Shown piece by piece: positions 36,077-44,635 of a stretch of DNA of 64,000 bases. The stretch's first letter is position 1, and every line of letters begins with the position of its first letter. The notes beneath the pieces are model-generated. The model did no database searches. It worked only from the letters and a program-made list of their open reading frames with translations, and was not told where the DNA came from. This DNA comes from Actinocorallia sp. API 0066 (GTDB lineage Bacteria; Actinomycetota; Actinomycetes; Streptosporangiales; Streptosporangiaceae), in assembly GCF_020991275.1 (NCBI RefSeq), contig NZ_JAJLQY010000006.1:186001-250000 (forward strand), given 5' to 3'. Both the position numbers and the translations under genes were made by a program.

Positions 36077-37711
36077 GTGAGTCGAACCCCTGTGTGCCGG
36101 ACCGCCCGTCGTGGGCGGCGGCTTCACGCCCTGCCGATCGCGCTCGTGGCGCTGCTGCCCCTCGCCGCCTGCGCCTCGGGCGGGGCCGACGACGACGGCG
36201 GCGCCACCACCGCGCGGCCGGGCGGGACCCTGACGTTCGCCGTCGCCACCGACGCCGGATGCGCCGACCCCCAGCAGGTCGGCAGCAGCGACACGCTGTA
36301 CTCGCTCCGCCAGACGGTCGACTCGCTGACCGACCAGAACCCCGAGACCGGCGAGATCGTGCCCTGGCTCGCCGCCAGCTGGGAGGTCAGCAAGGACGCC
36401 AAGACGTTCACGTTCCGGCTGCGTCCCGGCGTCACGTTCAGCGACGGCACGCCGCTGACCGCCCAGGCCGTCAAGGACAGCTTCGACGCCGTGCCGAAGC
36501 TGGGCGCCCTCGCCGTCCAGGCGACCGGCTACGTGGAGGGCTACGCGGGCACCGAGGTCGTCGACGACCTCACCGCCGCGATCTCCTTCAAGCAGCCCAA
36601 CGCCCAGTTCCTCCAGGCGACGACGACGTCCGCGCTGGCCGTCGTCTCGTCCGCGAGCGCCAAGAGGACACCGCAGGAGCGCTGCACCGACGGCGTCGTC
36701 GGGACCGGTCCATTCGTGCTCGCGGACTACACGCCCAACCAGTCGGCCACCCTCACCCGGCGCGACGACTACGCCTGGGGCTCGTCCCTCTGGAAGAAGG
36801 AGGGCGCGGCCTACCTGGACAAGCTCGTCTTCACCGTCGTACCTGAGTCGGGCGTGCGCACCGGCAGCCTTACCTCCGGCCAGGTGGACGCGATAGGCAG
36901 GCTCGCGCAAGCCGAAGAAGCCGCCATCAAGGGCGCGGGCGCGGGCCTGGTCGGCTACACGATCCCGGGCATCGGCTACAACCTGGGCCTCAACAGCAGC
37001 AAGCCCGCCTTGCAGGACGTCAAGGTGCGCCAGGCCGTCAAGGTCGCGATCAACCGCAAGCAGATCGTCGAGACGGTCTTCTCCAGCGGCACCCGGCCCG
37101 CGACGAGCGTCCTGGCCGAGAACACCCCCGGCTACACCGACCTGAGCGCGGAGCTCGCCTACGACTCCGAGCAGGCGAAGAAGCTCCTGGACGACGCCGG
37201 ATGGACCCCCGGCCCGGACGGCATCCGCACCAAGGACGGCGCCAAGCTGACGCTCAAGACGGTCTGGTTCAGCAACGTCGCCGTCTTCAAGCCCGCCCTT
37301 GAGCTCCTCCAGCAGCAGCTCAAGGACGTGGGGATCGACCTCGCCCTCACCGAGCTCCAGGTCGCCCAGTTCCCGGCGCTGCTCAAGTCGGGCGACTTCG
37401 ACGCCTTCTGGGGCGGCAACTACAACCGGGCCGACCCGGACGCCCTGCGCACCCTGTACTCGACCAAGCTCGTCAACGCCTACCGCGTCCCGGCGTCCCC
37501 CCTCGACGCCCTGCTCGACCAGCAGGCGGCCGAGCCCGACCCGGCCCGGCGCGACGGTCTTGTCGCCGAGGCGCAGCGGCTGATCGTCACGAACGCCTAC
37601 GTGGTGCCCGTGGTGGACCAGCGGACGGTGCTGGGCGTCTCCGGCAAGGTCCACGACCTCCGGTTCGCGGGCTCGGGTGACATCCACCTGCACGACGCCT
37701 GGAAGAGCTGA
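36077..37711 (+). CDS. ABC transporter substrate-binding lipoprotein (peptide/nickel type)
   Basis: Family 5 solute-binding protein of 544 residues (DppA/OppA/NikA class). An Arg-rich N-terminus and hydrophobic segment lead to the lipobox LAAC with the lipidated Cys at 32, then a Gly/Asp linker. GGTLTFAVATDAGCADPQQV starts the binding domain; the TFRLRPGVTFSDGTPLTAQ segment is the family signature. GTG 36077 follows AGGAAGA. First gene of an operon with two permeases, a fused ATPase and an NTF2-like protein. The ligand is unknown. Confidence 0.92.
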   Translation: MSRTPVCRTARRGRRLHALPIALVALLPLAACASGGADDDGGATTARPGGTLTFAVATDAGCADPQQVGSSDTLYSLRQTVDSLTDQNPETGEIVPWLAASWEVSKDAKTFTFRLRPGVTFSDGTPLTAQAVKDSFDAVPKLGALAVQATGYVEGYAGTEVVDDLTAAISFKQPNAQFLQATTTSALAVVSSASAKRTPQERCTDGVVGTGPFVLADYTPNQSATLTRRDDYAWGSSLWKKEGAAYLDKLVFTVVPESGVRTGSLTSGQVDAIGRLAQAEEAAIKGAGAGLVGYTIPGIGYNLGLNSSKPALQDVKVRQAVKVAINRKQIVETVFSSGTRPATSVLAENTPGYTDLSAELAYDSEQAKKLLDDAGWTPGPDGIRTKDGAKLTLKTVWFSNVAVFKPALELLQQQLKDVGIDLALTELQVAQFPALLKSGDFDAFWGGNYNRADPDALRTLYSTKLVNAYRVPASPLDALLDQQAAEPDPARRDGLVAEAQRLIVTNAYVVPVVDQRTVLGVSGKVHDLRFAGSGDIHLHDAWKS

Positions 37712-38665
37712 ATGCGCTTGTACGTCCTTCACCGGATGGGGCAGGCGGCCGTGGTCCTCTGGGCCGCTTACACGGTCTCCTTCCTCATCCTGGTGCTCCT
37801 TCCGGGTGACGCCATCGCGGCGCTCACCGGAGCCGGAGGCGCCGCGGCCTCGGTCAGCCCCGAGCGGCTGGCCGAGCTGCGGCGCGAGTACGGCGTCGAC
37901 AAGCCGGTCCTCGTCCAGTACGGCACGCACCTCGCGGACGCCGTCCGGGGCGACTTCGGCGCGTCGTTCGCCACCGGCCGCCCGGTGGGCTCCCTCATCG
38001 CCGAGGCGCTCCCGCAGACGCTGACGCTGACGTTGACCGCACTGGCGCTCGCGCTCGTCCTGGGCGCGGGCGTCGCCCTCGCCGCGACCTACGGGTCGCG
38101 GCCCTGGCTGCGTCAGCTCCTGCTGTCGCTCCCGCCCCTCGTAGGCTCCGTTCCCGCTTTCTGGGTGGGGCTCATGCTGATCCAGTTCCTGTCGTTCCGC
38201 TTCCGGATCTTCCCGGCGTTCGGCGACGACGGATGGCGCGGCCTTGTGCTTCCGGCGCTCACCCTCGCGGTGCCGACGGCGGCGATCGTCGCGCAGGTCC
38301 TCGCCCGTAGCCTGACGACGGCCTTGGCCGAACCGTACGTGCGAACCGCACGGGCCAAGGGGGCTGGCCCCGTCCGGGTCCATCTAAGGCACGCGCTGCG
38401 TAACGCGTCGCTGCCTGCCCTCACCGTGGCGGGCCTGCTCGTCGGCGGCCTCCTGGCCAACTCCGTGCTGGTCGAGACGGTGTTCTCGCGCAACGGCCTG
38501 GGACGCGTCATCGTCGCGGCCGTCACGGCCCAGGACGTGCCCGTCGTCCAGGGCGTGGTCGTGCTCAGCGCCGCCGTCTTCGTCGTCGTGAACCTCATCG
38601 TCGACCTGCTCTCCCCGCTGGTCGATCCGCGCATCGTGCTGACCGGTACGGGAGGCCGGACATGA
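37712..38665 (+). CDS. ABC transporter permease, DppB type
   Basis: Inner-membrane permease of 317 residues with six hydrophobic segments. The N-terminal VSFLILVLLPGDAI, the TLTLTALALALVLGAGVALA segment and the EAA-type loop (EPYVRTARAKGAGPVRVHLRHALRNA) are typical of the dipeptide/nickel family. ATG 37712 follows the previous stop directly. Partner of the next permease. Confidence 0.92.
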   Translation: MRLYVLHRMGQAAVVLWAAYTVSFLILVLLPGDAIAALTGAGGAAASVSPERLAELRREYGVDKPVLVQYGTHLADAVRGDFGASFATGRPVGSLIAEALPQTLTLTLTALALALVLGAGVALAATYGSRPWLRQLLLSLPPLVGSVPAFWVGLMLIQFLSFRFRIFPAFGDDGWRGLVLPALTLAVPTAAIVAQVLARSLTTALAEPYVRTARAKGAGPVRVHLRHALRNASLPALTVAGLLVGGLLANSVLVETVFSRNGLGRVIVAAVTAQDVPVVQGVVVLSAAVFVVVNLIVDLLSPLVDPRIVLTGTGGRT

Positions 38666-39474
38666 CCACATCCCTCCTGAGACGTCCCGGGCTCGCCCTT
38701 TCCGTCCTCGTGGTGGCGCTCGTCGTCCTCGCCGCGTGCCTGCCCGGCCTGCTCGCCCCGGCCGACCCGCTGCGCGGCGTCCCCGAGCAGCGCTTCCAGC
38801 CGCCCAGCGCGAGCCACTGGTTCGGCACCGACGAGCTCGGCCGCGACCTGTACGCCCGCGTCGTGCACGGCGCCGCCCTCTCGCTCAAGGCGACGCTGGT
38901 GGCCGTCGCCGTCGCGTTCGTCGCGGGCGGGGCGATCGGCGGCGTCGCGGGCTTCGCGGGCGGCCGGATCGACGGCGTCCTGATGCGTGCCGTGGACGTG
39001 CTGCTGTCCATCCCGGCGCTGTTCCTGTCGCTCGCCCTCGTGACGGCGCTCGGCCGCGGCACCCTGAACGTCGCCGTGGCGGTCGGGGCCGCGAGTGTGG
39101 CGGCCTTCTCCCGCGTCATGCGGGCCGAGGTGCTGCGAGTAAGGCAGGCCGCTTACGTGGACGCCGCGCGGGTCTGCGGGGTGCGCTGGGGCGGCGTGCT
39201 GTTCCGGCACGTGCTCCCGAACGCGCGGGGGCCGGTGATCGCGCTGGCCACCCTCGACCTCGGGACGGCGGTGCTGGCCGTCGCGTCCCTGGGCTTCCTC
39301 GGGTACGGGGCGCCTCCGCCCGCGCCGGAGTGGGGCACCCTCATCTCCGGCGGCCGCGACTACCTCGCGAACGCCTGGTGGCTGTCCACCCTGCCCGGCC
39401 TCGTGGTGGTGGCCACCGTGCTCTCCCTCAACCGGATAGCGCGCGCGCTCGACGGCGAAAGGCTGCACCGATGA
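38662..39474 (+). CDS. ABC transporter permease, DppC type
   Basis: Second permease, 270 residues. The conserved HWFGTDELGRDLYARVVHGA segment and the EAA loop (VDAARVCGVRWGGVLFRHVLPN) are diagnostic of DppC/NikC. Overlaps the upstream gene by ATGA and the downstream ATPase by ATGA, so expression is tightly coupled. Confidence 0.92.
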   Translation: MTTSLLRRPGLALSVLVVALVVLAACLPGLLAPADPLRGVPEQRFQPPSASHWFGTDELGRDLYARVVHGAALSLKATLVAVAVAFVAGGAIGGVAGFAGGRIDGVLMRAVDVLLSIPALFLSLALVTALGRGTLNVAVAVGAASVAAFSRVMRAEVLRVRQAAYVDAARVCGVRWGGVLFRHVLPNARGPVIALATLDLGTAVLAVASLGFLGYGAPPPAPEWGTLISGGRDYLANAWWLSTLPGLVVVATVLSLNRIARALDGERLHR

Positions 39475-41090
39475 AGGACGCTCCCCTGCTTTCGCTGCGC
39501 GACCTCTCCATCTCCTATCGGGGGCCCTCGGGACGGCTGCCCACCGTCCGCTCCGTCGACCTCGATGTACGTCCGGGTGAGATCGTCGCCCTGGTCGGTG
39601 AATCCGGATCGGGTAAGAGCACGATCGCGCACGCCGTCACCGGGCTGCTCCCTCCGGGCGCGCGCGTGGACGGCGGCGCCATCACGTTCGGCGGGCTCGA
39701 CCTCGCCCGGCTCCCGGAGCGCGCCTTCCGGCAGGTGCGCGGCGCCCGGATCGGGTTTGTGCCGCAGGACCCCGGGGTGGCGCTGAACCCGGTGCAGCGG
39801 ATCGGCGCGCAGGTCGCCGAGGCCCTCGTCGTGCACGGCCTCGCCGGACGCCGCACCGCGCGGGGCGAGGCCGTCGCGCTGCTTGACCGCGCGGGCCTGC
39901 CCGATCCGGCCGTGCGCGCGCGGCAGTACCCGCACGAGCTGTCCGGAGGCATGCGGCAGAGGGTGCTGATCGCGATGGCGATCGCCGCCCGGCCCGACCT
40001 GATCGTCGCGGACGAGCCGACGAGCGCGCTCGACCCGACGGTCCAGAAGGTCATCCTGGACCACTTCACCCGGCTCGCCGCCGAGAGCGGCACCGCCGTC
40101 CTGCTCATCACGCACGACCTCGGCGTCGCCGCCGACCGGGCGCACCGCACCGCCGTCATGGCCCGGGGTGAACTCGCCGAGACCGGCCCTACCGCCCGCG
40201 TCCTCACCGATCCGCGTGCCCCCGCGACCCGCGACCTCCTGGCCGCCACCCTCGTCCCCGACAGCCCCCCGAAGCCGCCGCCCGCGAGCGGCGGAGCGCC
40301 CCTCCTCGTCGCCGAGGGGCTCGTCAAGGAGTTCCGCCTCGGCAAGGCCCCGGTGCGGGCGGTGGACGAGGTCGGGTTCGAGATCCGGCGCGGGGAGACG
40401 CTCGCGCTGGTCGGCGAGTCCGGGTCGGGCAAGTCCACGACGGCGCGGCTCGTGCTGCGGCTGAGCGAGCCGCAGGCGGGCCGGATCGTGCTGGACGGGG
40501 AGGACGTCACCCGGCACCGCGGCGAGCGGCTCAGGCTGCTGCGCAGACGCGTCCAGCTCATCCACCAGAACCCGGCCTCGTCGTTCGACCCGCGCCTGTC
40601 GGTCCTCGACGTCGTCACCGAGCCGCTGCGCGCGTTCGGGATCGGGGACCGGGCGGCCAGGGCGGAGCGGGCGCGGGAGCTGCTCGAACAGGTCGCGCTG
40701 CCCGCTTCGGCGCTGCGCAGGCGGCCCGCCGAGCTGTCCGGCGGGCAGAACCAGCGCGTCGCCATCGCCCGCGCGCTCGCGGTCTCCCCCGAGCTGATCG
40801 TGTGCGACGAACCGGTCTCAGCGCTCGACGTGTCCGTGCGCGCGCGGGTGCTCGACCTGCTCGCCGCCCTCCAGGAGGAGACGGGCGTCGCCTACCTGTT
40901 CATCACCCACGACCTCGCCGTGGTCAAGCGCATCGCCCACCGCGTCGCCGTCATGCGCACGGGCCGGATCGTGGAGACGGGCACCGCCCAGGCCGTCTTC
41001 GACGACCCCCGCCACGAGCACACCCGAGCCCTGCTGGCCGCCATCCCCGGCGCCCGCCTCGACCGCACGCCCGACCCGACGCACCGATGA
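39471..41090 (+). CDS. Fused dual ATP-binding protein (DppD-DppF type)
   Basis: Both ATPase subunits in one chain of 539 residues. First half: Walker A GESGSGKST at 43-51, signature LSGGMRQRV, Walker B region LIVADEPTSALD. Second half: Walker A GESGSGKST at about 314-322, signature LSGGQNQRV and LIVCDEPVSALD. Both sites look intact. It energises uptake by the two permeases. Confidence 0.93.
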   Translation: MKDAPLLSLRDLSISYRGPSGRLPTVRSVDLDVRPGEIVALVGESGSGKSTIAHAVTGLLPPGARVDGGAITFGGLDLARLPERAFRQVRGARIGFVPQDPGVALNPVQRIGAQVAEALVVHGLAGRRTARGEAVALLDRAGLPDPAVRARQYPHELSGGMRQRVLIAMAIAARPDLIVADEPTSALDPTVQKVILDHFTRLAAESGTAVLLITHDLGVAADRAHRTAVMARGELAETGPTARVLTDPRAPATRDLLAATLVPDSPPKPPPASGGAPLLVAEGLVKEFRLGKAPVRAVDEVGFEIRRGETLALVGESGSGKSTTARLVLRLSEPQAGRIVLDGEDVTRHRGERLRLLRRRVQLIHQNPASSFDPRLSVLDVVTEPLRAFGIGDRAARAERARELLEQVALPASALRRRPAELSGGQNQRVAIARALAVSPELIVCDEPVSALDVSVRARVLDLLAALQEETGVAYLFITHDLAVVKRIAHRVAVMRTGRIVETGTAQAVFDDPRHEHTRALLAAIPGARLDRTPDPTHR

Positions 41091-41101
41091 GAGGAGACAC
41101 G

Positions 41102-41605
41102 ATGCAGGACGCCCAAAGCGACACCACGGCCACGATCGAAGAGCGGATCGGCCGTCTGCGCGACGAGCAGGAGGTTCGAGAGACGTTCCTCCAGTTCTTC
41201 GCCCTTCTCGACGCCCGGCGTTACCCGGAGGTCGCGGAGCTGCTGACGCCGGACGTCGAGATCGACCACCCCGTCCCCGAACGCCGTCTCCTACGCGGCC
41301 GTGAGGACGTCACCGCCCATCTGCGCACCCGCGTGGCCCCCTGGACCCAGACGTCCGCGCACGTCGTGGGTGAGGGCGTCGTGGAGTGGGACGGCGAACG
41401 CCCACGCGTCGTCTCCTATGTCACGGCCTGGTACTGGCACACCGGCAACACCCGCCTCGGCGACCTGCGCCCCGCCGACTGGACGGCCGTCTGGCTCGTG
41501 GAGAGCGACTTCACCCGCGTCGACGGCAGGTGGCTGATCGCCTGGAGCGCCGCCTCCCCCGCGGGCGGCCTGGTCGCGGCAGGCGAGGCCCCGTTCGTCC
41601 CCTGA
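41102..41605 (+). CDS. NTF2-like (SnoaL-type) protein
   Basis: Cone-fold protein of 167 residues of the NTF2/SnoaL superfamily, which includes cyclases, dehydratases and ligand-binding proteins. Landmarks are EVRETFLQFFALLDARRYPE, HLRTRVAPWTQTSAHVV and DGRWLIAW. ATG 41102 has GAGGAG 5 bases upstream; it is the last gene of the ABC operon. A relative lies in the TetR operon at 42472-42996, sharing an operator with this operon. Chemistry unknown; it might modify the imported solute. Confidence 0.82.
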   Translation: MQDAQSDTTATIEERIGRLRDEQEVRETFLQFFALLDARRYPEVAELLTPDVEIDHPVPERRLLRGREDVTAHLRTRVAPWTQTSAHVVGEGVVEWDGERPRVVSYVTAWYWHTGNTRLGDLRPADWTAVWLVESDFTRVDGRWLIAWSAASPAGGLVAAGEAPFVP

Positions 41606-41615
41606 CCCCGGCCAC

Positions 41616-41656
41616 GCCCGGGGGCCCGCCCGACAAAGTCGGGCCCGCCCCCGGGC
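41616..41656 (+). terminator. Long hairpin after the ABC operon
   Basis: A 19-base arm pair (GCCCGGGGGC...CCCGAC / GTCGGG...CCCGGGC) with an AAA loop and a small internal mismatch, 11 bases after the stop of the NTF2-like gene. Confidence 0.7.
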
Positions 41657-41803
41657 TGTGTTCAATGGACCCGGAAGACGGCCGCTTCGCGACCCCGACT
41701 CCGCCGGGAGCGCCCGGCCCCGGGCTGTGTTCAACTCAGCCCGGAGGACGGCCGCTTCGTGGCCCCGACTTCGTCGGGAGCGCCCGGCTCCGGGCTGGTT
41801 CAG
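41650..41803. repeat. Tandem repeat of about 69 bp, 2.2 copies
   Basis: Copy 1 41650-41718, copy 2 41719-41788 and a partial copy 41789-41803. Each begins CCCGGGCTGTGTTCAA, contains GACGGCCGCTTCG and ends with GGGAGCGCCCGGC, which can pair with the start of the next copy. The partial copy reaches into the stop codon of the TetR gene. It lies between two convergent transcripts. Confidence 0.8.
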
Positions 41804-42429
41804 CGTGTCCCGTAGGCGCGTAGGAACGTGTCGACGGCGGCCTCGGCCACGGCCTTGACGTCGTCCTCGGGGAGCTTGCGGGTGCCCATCCTGGAGCGTG
41901 TCTCCACCGGTGCCGTGAGCAGGGCCAGGAACTGTTCCGCGGCACGCTCGGGGTCGCAGGGACGTAGTTCGCCCGCCAGGGCGAGCCGGGCCAGCCGGTC
42001 GGCCATCGCGGGCCCGAGCCCGCTCGCCAGCCGCCCCTGGACGACTTCGAGGAGATCCGGGAACCGGGTGAGCTGCGCGTAGGTGAGGGACCGCAGCGCG
42101 CTGGACCGAGGGTCGCAGCAGATCTTGAGCAGCCCAAAAGCCGTCTCGTTCAGGGCGGCCCGTAGGTCCGGACCCGGATCGCGCAGCCGCTCGACGGCCG
42201 CCAGGTTGTCCGCGAGGACGGCGTCGGCGGTGGCGGCCATGGCGGCGCTGAAGACCGCCTGCTTGTCCTGGAAGTGGTTGTAGACCGTCTGCTTGGAGAC
42301 GCCCGCCTCCTCGGCGATGTCCTGCACGCTGGCCTGCTCGTACCCCTGCCGGGCGAACACCCGGAAGGCGGCGTCCACGATCGCCTGCCTCTTGTCGATG
42401 CGCCCGCGCGGGACCCGTACCTCCACCAC
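41800..42429 (-). CDS. TetR-family regulator
   Basis: Regulator of 209 residues with an N-terminal HTH (AFRVFARQGYEQASVQDIAE; EAGVSKQTVYNHFQDKQAVF) and a helical ligand domain with TetR_C-like features. The start is GTG 42429 or 42426; an ATG at 42462 is open but lacks a ribosome site. It is co-transcribed with the upstream NTF2-like gene, whose promoter carries the perfect palindrome at 43034-43049. So it probably represses itself and, through the matching site at 35979, the ABC operon. Confidence 0.85.
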   Translation of the reverse strand: MVEVRVPRGRIDKRQAIVDAAFRVFARQGYEQASVQDIAEEAGVSKQTVYNHFQDKQAVFSAAMAATADAVLADNLAAVERLRDPGPDLRAALNETAFGLLKICCDPRSSALRSLTYAQLTRFPDLLEVVQGRLASGLGPAMADRLARLALAGELRPCDPERAAEQFLALLTAPVETRSRMGTRKLPEDDVKAVAEAAVDTFLRAYGTR

Positions 42430-42471
42430 GGCCCCCACCCTACCGGCGCTTCCGCCGCGCATCCGGGGGCG

Positions 42472-42996
42472 TCAGCGGACGGACGCGGTCGGCCGGCCCA
42501 GGCCGGGCGCGGCCCCCGTGGCGACCAGCCCCGCGGCCGGGGAGACCCGGCGACGGGTGATCAGCCACTTCCCGTCGATCCGCGCGTAGTCGTCCTCGAC
42601 GCGCCCGACGGTGGTCCAGTCGGCGGGCCGGTGGCGGCCGGAGGGGGTCCGGGTGGCCGCCCAGTGCCAGACCGTGGCGTATCCGGACAGATGGGGACGT
42701 CCCTCGTCCCAGGTGATCGAGCTCTGCGCCGCGACGTGCGCGACGGCCGGGCCGTGCGCGTCCGGGATCCGGGGGGAGCCCGCGAGCATGAACGAGGTGA
42801 AGCCGTCGCGGCTGGAGAACCGCTGCGGCGGCCCCGGCATGATCGTGTACTCGATGTCGACGTCGGGCGCGAAGCACTCGGCGCCGAGCCGGGCGTAGTC
42901 GCCGCGGTCGGCGAGCTGGAAGAACCGGAAGTGGGTCCGGTGGATCTCCCGTTCGGCCTCCAGGATCTCCAGTGTGGTCAGCGCGCGCCCGTCCAT
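42472..42996 (-). CDS. NTF2-like (SnoaL-type) protein
   Basis: Protein of 174 residues related to the one at 41102. Shared features are the EREIHRTHFRFFQLADRGDY helix, the DYARIDGKWLITRRRV strand and a C-terminal AAGLVATGAAPGL tail that parallels GGLVAAGEAPF of the other. ATG 42996 has GGGGAGG 4 bases upstream. First gene of the NTF2-TetR operon. Confidence 0.82.
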   Translation of the reverse strand: MDGRALTTLEILEAEREIHRTHFRFFQLADRGDYARLGAECFAPDVDIEYTIMPGPPQRFSSRDGFTSFMLAGSPRIPDAHGPAVAHVAAQSSITWDEGRPHLSGYATVWHWAATRTPSGRHRPADWTTVGRVEDDYARIDGKWLITRRRVSPAAGLVATGAAPGLGRPTASVR

Positions 42997-43033
42997 CGAA
43001 CCTCCCCAAAGTGGATTAGTTCGTCTACCATAC

Positions 43034-43049
43034 TGGACTCATGAGTCCA
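43034..43049. promoter_or_regulatory. TetR-like operator of the NTF2-TetR operon
   Basis: Perfect 16-bp palindrome TGGACTCATGAGTCCA, 38-53 bases upstream of the 42996 start. Read leftward it continues GTATGGTAGACG, a possible -10. It shares 16 identical bases (GACTCATGAGTCCAGT) with the site before the ABC operon at 35979. Confidence 0.7.
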
Positions 43050-43091
43050 TGTGGAGGTCCCGGCGGCGGCCCGCCGCCGGGATCCGCCCCG

Positions 43092-43880
43092 TCAGACGAG
43101 CGACTGGCCGCCGTCCACCGTGATGACCTGCCCCGTGATGTACGGGTTCGCGATGAGGAACACGGCGGCCGCGGCGGCCTCCTCCGCGGTGCCGAAGCGG
43201 CCGAGCGGCGTGCCCTCCCCCGCGACGCGCACCGCCTCGTCGGAGTCCAGGCCGCGCGCGCCGCGCAGCAGCGGCGTGTCGAACGAGCCGTAGCGGATCG
43301 TGTTGACCCGCAGGCGGCGCGGCGCGAACTCGACGGCCAGGGCCGGGGCGAGCGTCTCCACCGCGCCCACGGCGGCGACGACGCCGCTCGTGCCGGACAC
43401 CGGCCGGAGCGTGAGGATGCCCGAGGTCAGCGTGATCGAGCCGCCGGCGGGCAGCCGCTCGGCGGCGACCCGGGCGGTGGCGAGCGCGCCCCACACGCGG
43501 GTGTCGTAGGCGGCGGCGACGGAGGCGGAGGTCAGCCCACCGAGCGGCCCGGCGCCGGTGAAGCCGCCGGCGGTGACGAGCACGTGGTCCACCCGGTCGA
43601 CGAGGTCGAAGACGGCGCGGACGGCGTCCTCGTCGGCGGCGTCGGCGGTGCCGCCGAGCACGTCCTCGGGCCGCTCCCCGCCCTGGAGGGACGCGACGGC
43701 GCCGTCCAGCCGGTCCTTGTCGCGGCCGGACAGCACGACGCGGGCGCCGAGCCCGTGCAGCAGCCGTCCGGCGGCGAGGCCGAGGCCCGAGGTGCCGCCG
43801 AGGATGACGACGGTCGATCCGGCGAGGCCGTCGGGCAGCGGCGAGCGGACGGGGGCGGGGGCTGGCGCGGTGACGGTCAT
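43092..43880 (-). CDS. SDR-fold protein lacking the usual catalytic pair
   Basis: Rossmann-fold short-chain dehydrogenase/reductase family protein of 262 residues. The cofactor motif GGTSGLG and the NNAG-equivalent TAGG are present, as is the C-terminal GQVITVDGGQSL. At the place of the catalytic Tyr-x3-Lys the sequence reads VVAAVGAVETLA, with both residues replaced by Val; the Ser (TLTSGIL) is kept. So it may not be a classic dehydrogenase. ATG 43880 follows GGGGAA. Divergent from a TetR gene across a clear operator. Confidence 0.8.
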   Translation of the reverse strand: MTVTAPAPAPVRSPLPDGLAGSTVVILGGTSGLGLAAGRLLHGLGARVVLSGRDKDRLDGAVASLQGGERPEDVLGGTADAADEDAVRAVFDLVDRVDHVLVTAGGFTGAGPLGGLTSASVAAAYDTRVWGALATARVAAERLPAGGSITLTSGILTLRPVSGTSGVVAAVGAVETLAPALAVEFAPRRLRVNTIRYGSFDTPLLRGARGLDSDEAVRVAGEGTPLGRFGTAEEAAAAAVFLIANPYITGQVITVDGGQSLV

Positions 43881-43898
43881 GGGATTCCCCTTCACAAA

Positions 43899-43918
43899 TA
43901 AACCATCTGGTTGGTTTA
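43899..43918. promoter_or_regulatory. Operator between SDR and TetR genes
   Basis: TAAACCA and TGGTTTA arms with a 6-base spacer form a perfect inverted repeat, 19 bases before the SDR start. A further TGGTTTA half-site is at 43955-43961, just before the TetR gene. It is the likely binding site of the divergent TetR protein. Confidence 0.65.
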
Positions 43919-43971
43919 GATCATCGACCAGCCCGAACCGGAAAGTCAAACGCATGGTTTAAATTACGAAC

Positions 43972-44577
43972 ATGAACTACGACGCCGAGGCGACCCGTCG
44001 CCGGATCTTCCAGGCGGCGACAGCCGAGTTCGCGGCGCACGGCCTCGCCGGGGCCCGCGTCGAGCGCATCGCGGCGTCGGCGAAGGCCAACAAGCAGGCC
44101 ATCTACCTGTACTTCGGCAACAAGGAGGAGCTGTTCGGCGCGGTGCTGCGCGCCAAGCTCGACGAGGCGTGCGGCTCCGGCGTGCTCGACCTCGCCGATC
44201 CGGTGACCTCCGCCGGGCAGCTCTTCGACTGGTACCGCGAGCACCCCGAACTCGTCAGACTCCTCCTGTGGGAGGCGCTGGAGAACGGCCCCGGACGCGT
44301 CCAGGGCGAGGAGGAGCGGCGCGCGACCTACCGGCACTCGGTCTGCGCGCTGCTCGGCCCCGACGCCCCCGAGGACGCCGACAGGGCCGCCAGGGACGCC
44401 ATGTTCACCCTGCTCGGCCTCGTCGCCTGGAACTTCGCCGTCCCCCAGCTCCGCAGGCTCATCCTGGACGAGGAGGACGACGAGGCGGCGCTCGCCCGGC
44501 GGCGCGCGGCCGTCGTCAGGACGGTCGCCGCCCTGCCCCGGACCGTCGAGGCCGCGGAACCCGCCGAGGCGGGCTGA
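43972..44577 (+). CDS. TetR-family regulator of the SDR gene
   Basis: Protein of 201 residues with a TetR HTH (about 10-55: IFQAATAEFAAHGLAGARVE; ANKQAIYLYFGNKEELF) and a TetR_C_17-like ligand domain. ATG 43972 is the first codon of the frame. The divergent promoter with the TAAACCA/TGGTTTA palindrome suggests it represses the SDR gene and itself. Ligand unknown. Confidence 0.85.
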   Translation: MNYDAEATRRRIFQAATAEFAAHGLAGARVERIAASAKANKQAIYLYFGNKEELFGAVLRAKLDEACGSGVLDLADPVTSAGQLFDWYREHPELVRLLLWEALENGPGRVQGEEERRATYRHSVCALLGPDAPEDADRAARDAMFTLLGLVAWNFAVPQLRRLILDEEDDEAALARRRAAVVRTVAALPRTVEAAEPAEAG

Positions 44578-44584
44578 GGAAAGC

Positions 44585-44624
44585 GCGAAGGCCCGCGTCC
44601 GGAACCGGACACGGGCCTTCGCGA
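44585..44624. terminator. Bidirectional hairpin between TetR and metK
   Basis: CGCGAAGGCCCG-C-GTCCGG pairs with CCGGAC-A-CGGGCCTTCGCG around an AA loop, a 19-base arm with one mismatch. It sits between two convergent genes. Confidence 0.85.
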
Positions 44625-44635
44625 AGAGCCGGGGA

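Noticed and set aside
36053-38383. A 776-codon leftward frame opposite the ABC transporter
   Set aside because: Antisense to a clear lipoprotein and permease; Gly/Arg/Asp/Glu-rich with no recognisable domain.
41650-41803. Possible CRISPR array
   Set aside because: Only about two copies of one 69-bp unit with no unique spacers and no cas genes; treated as a tandem repeat.
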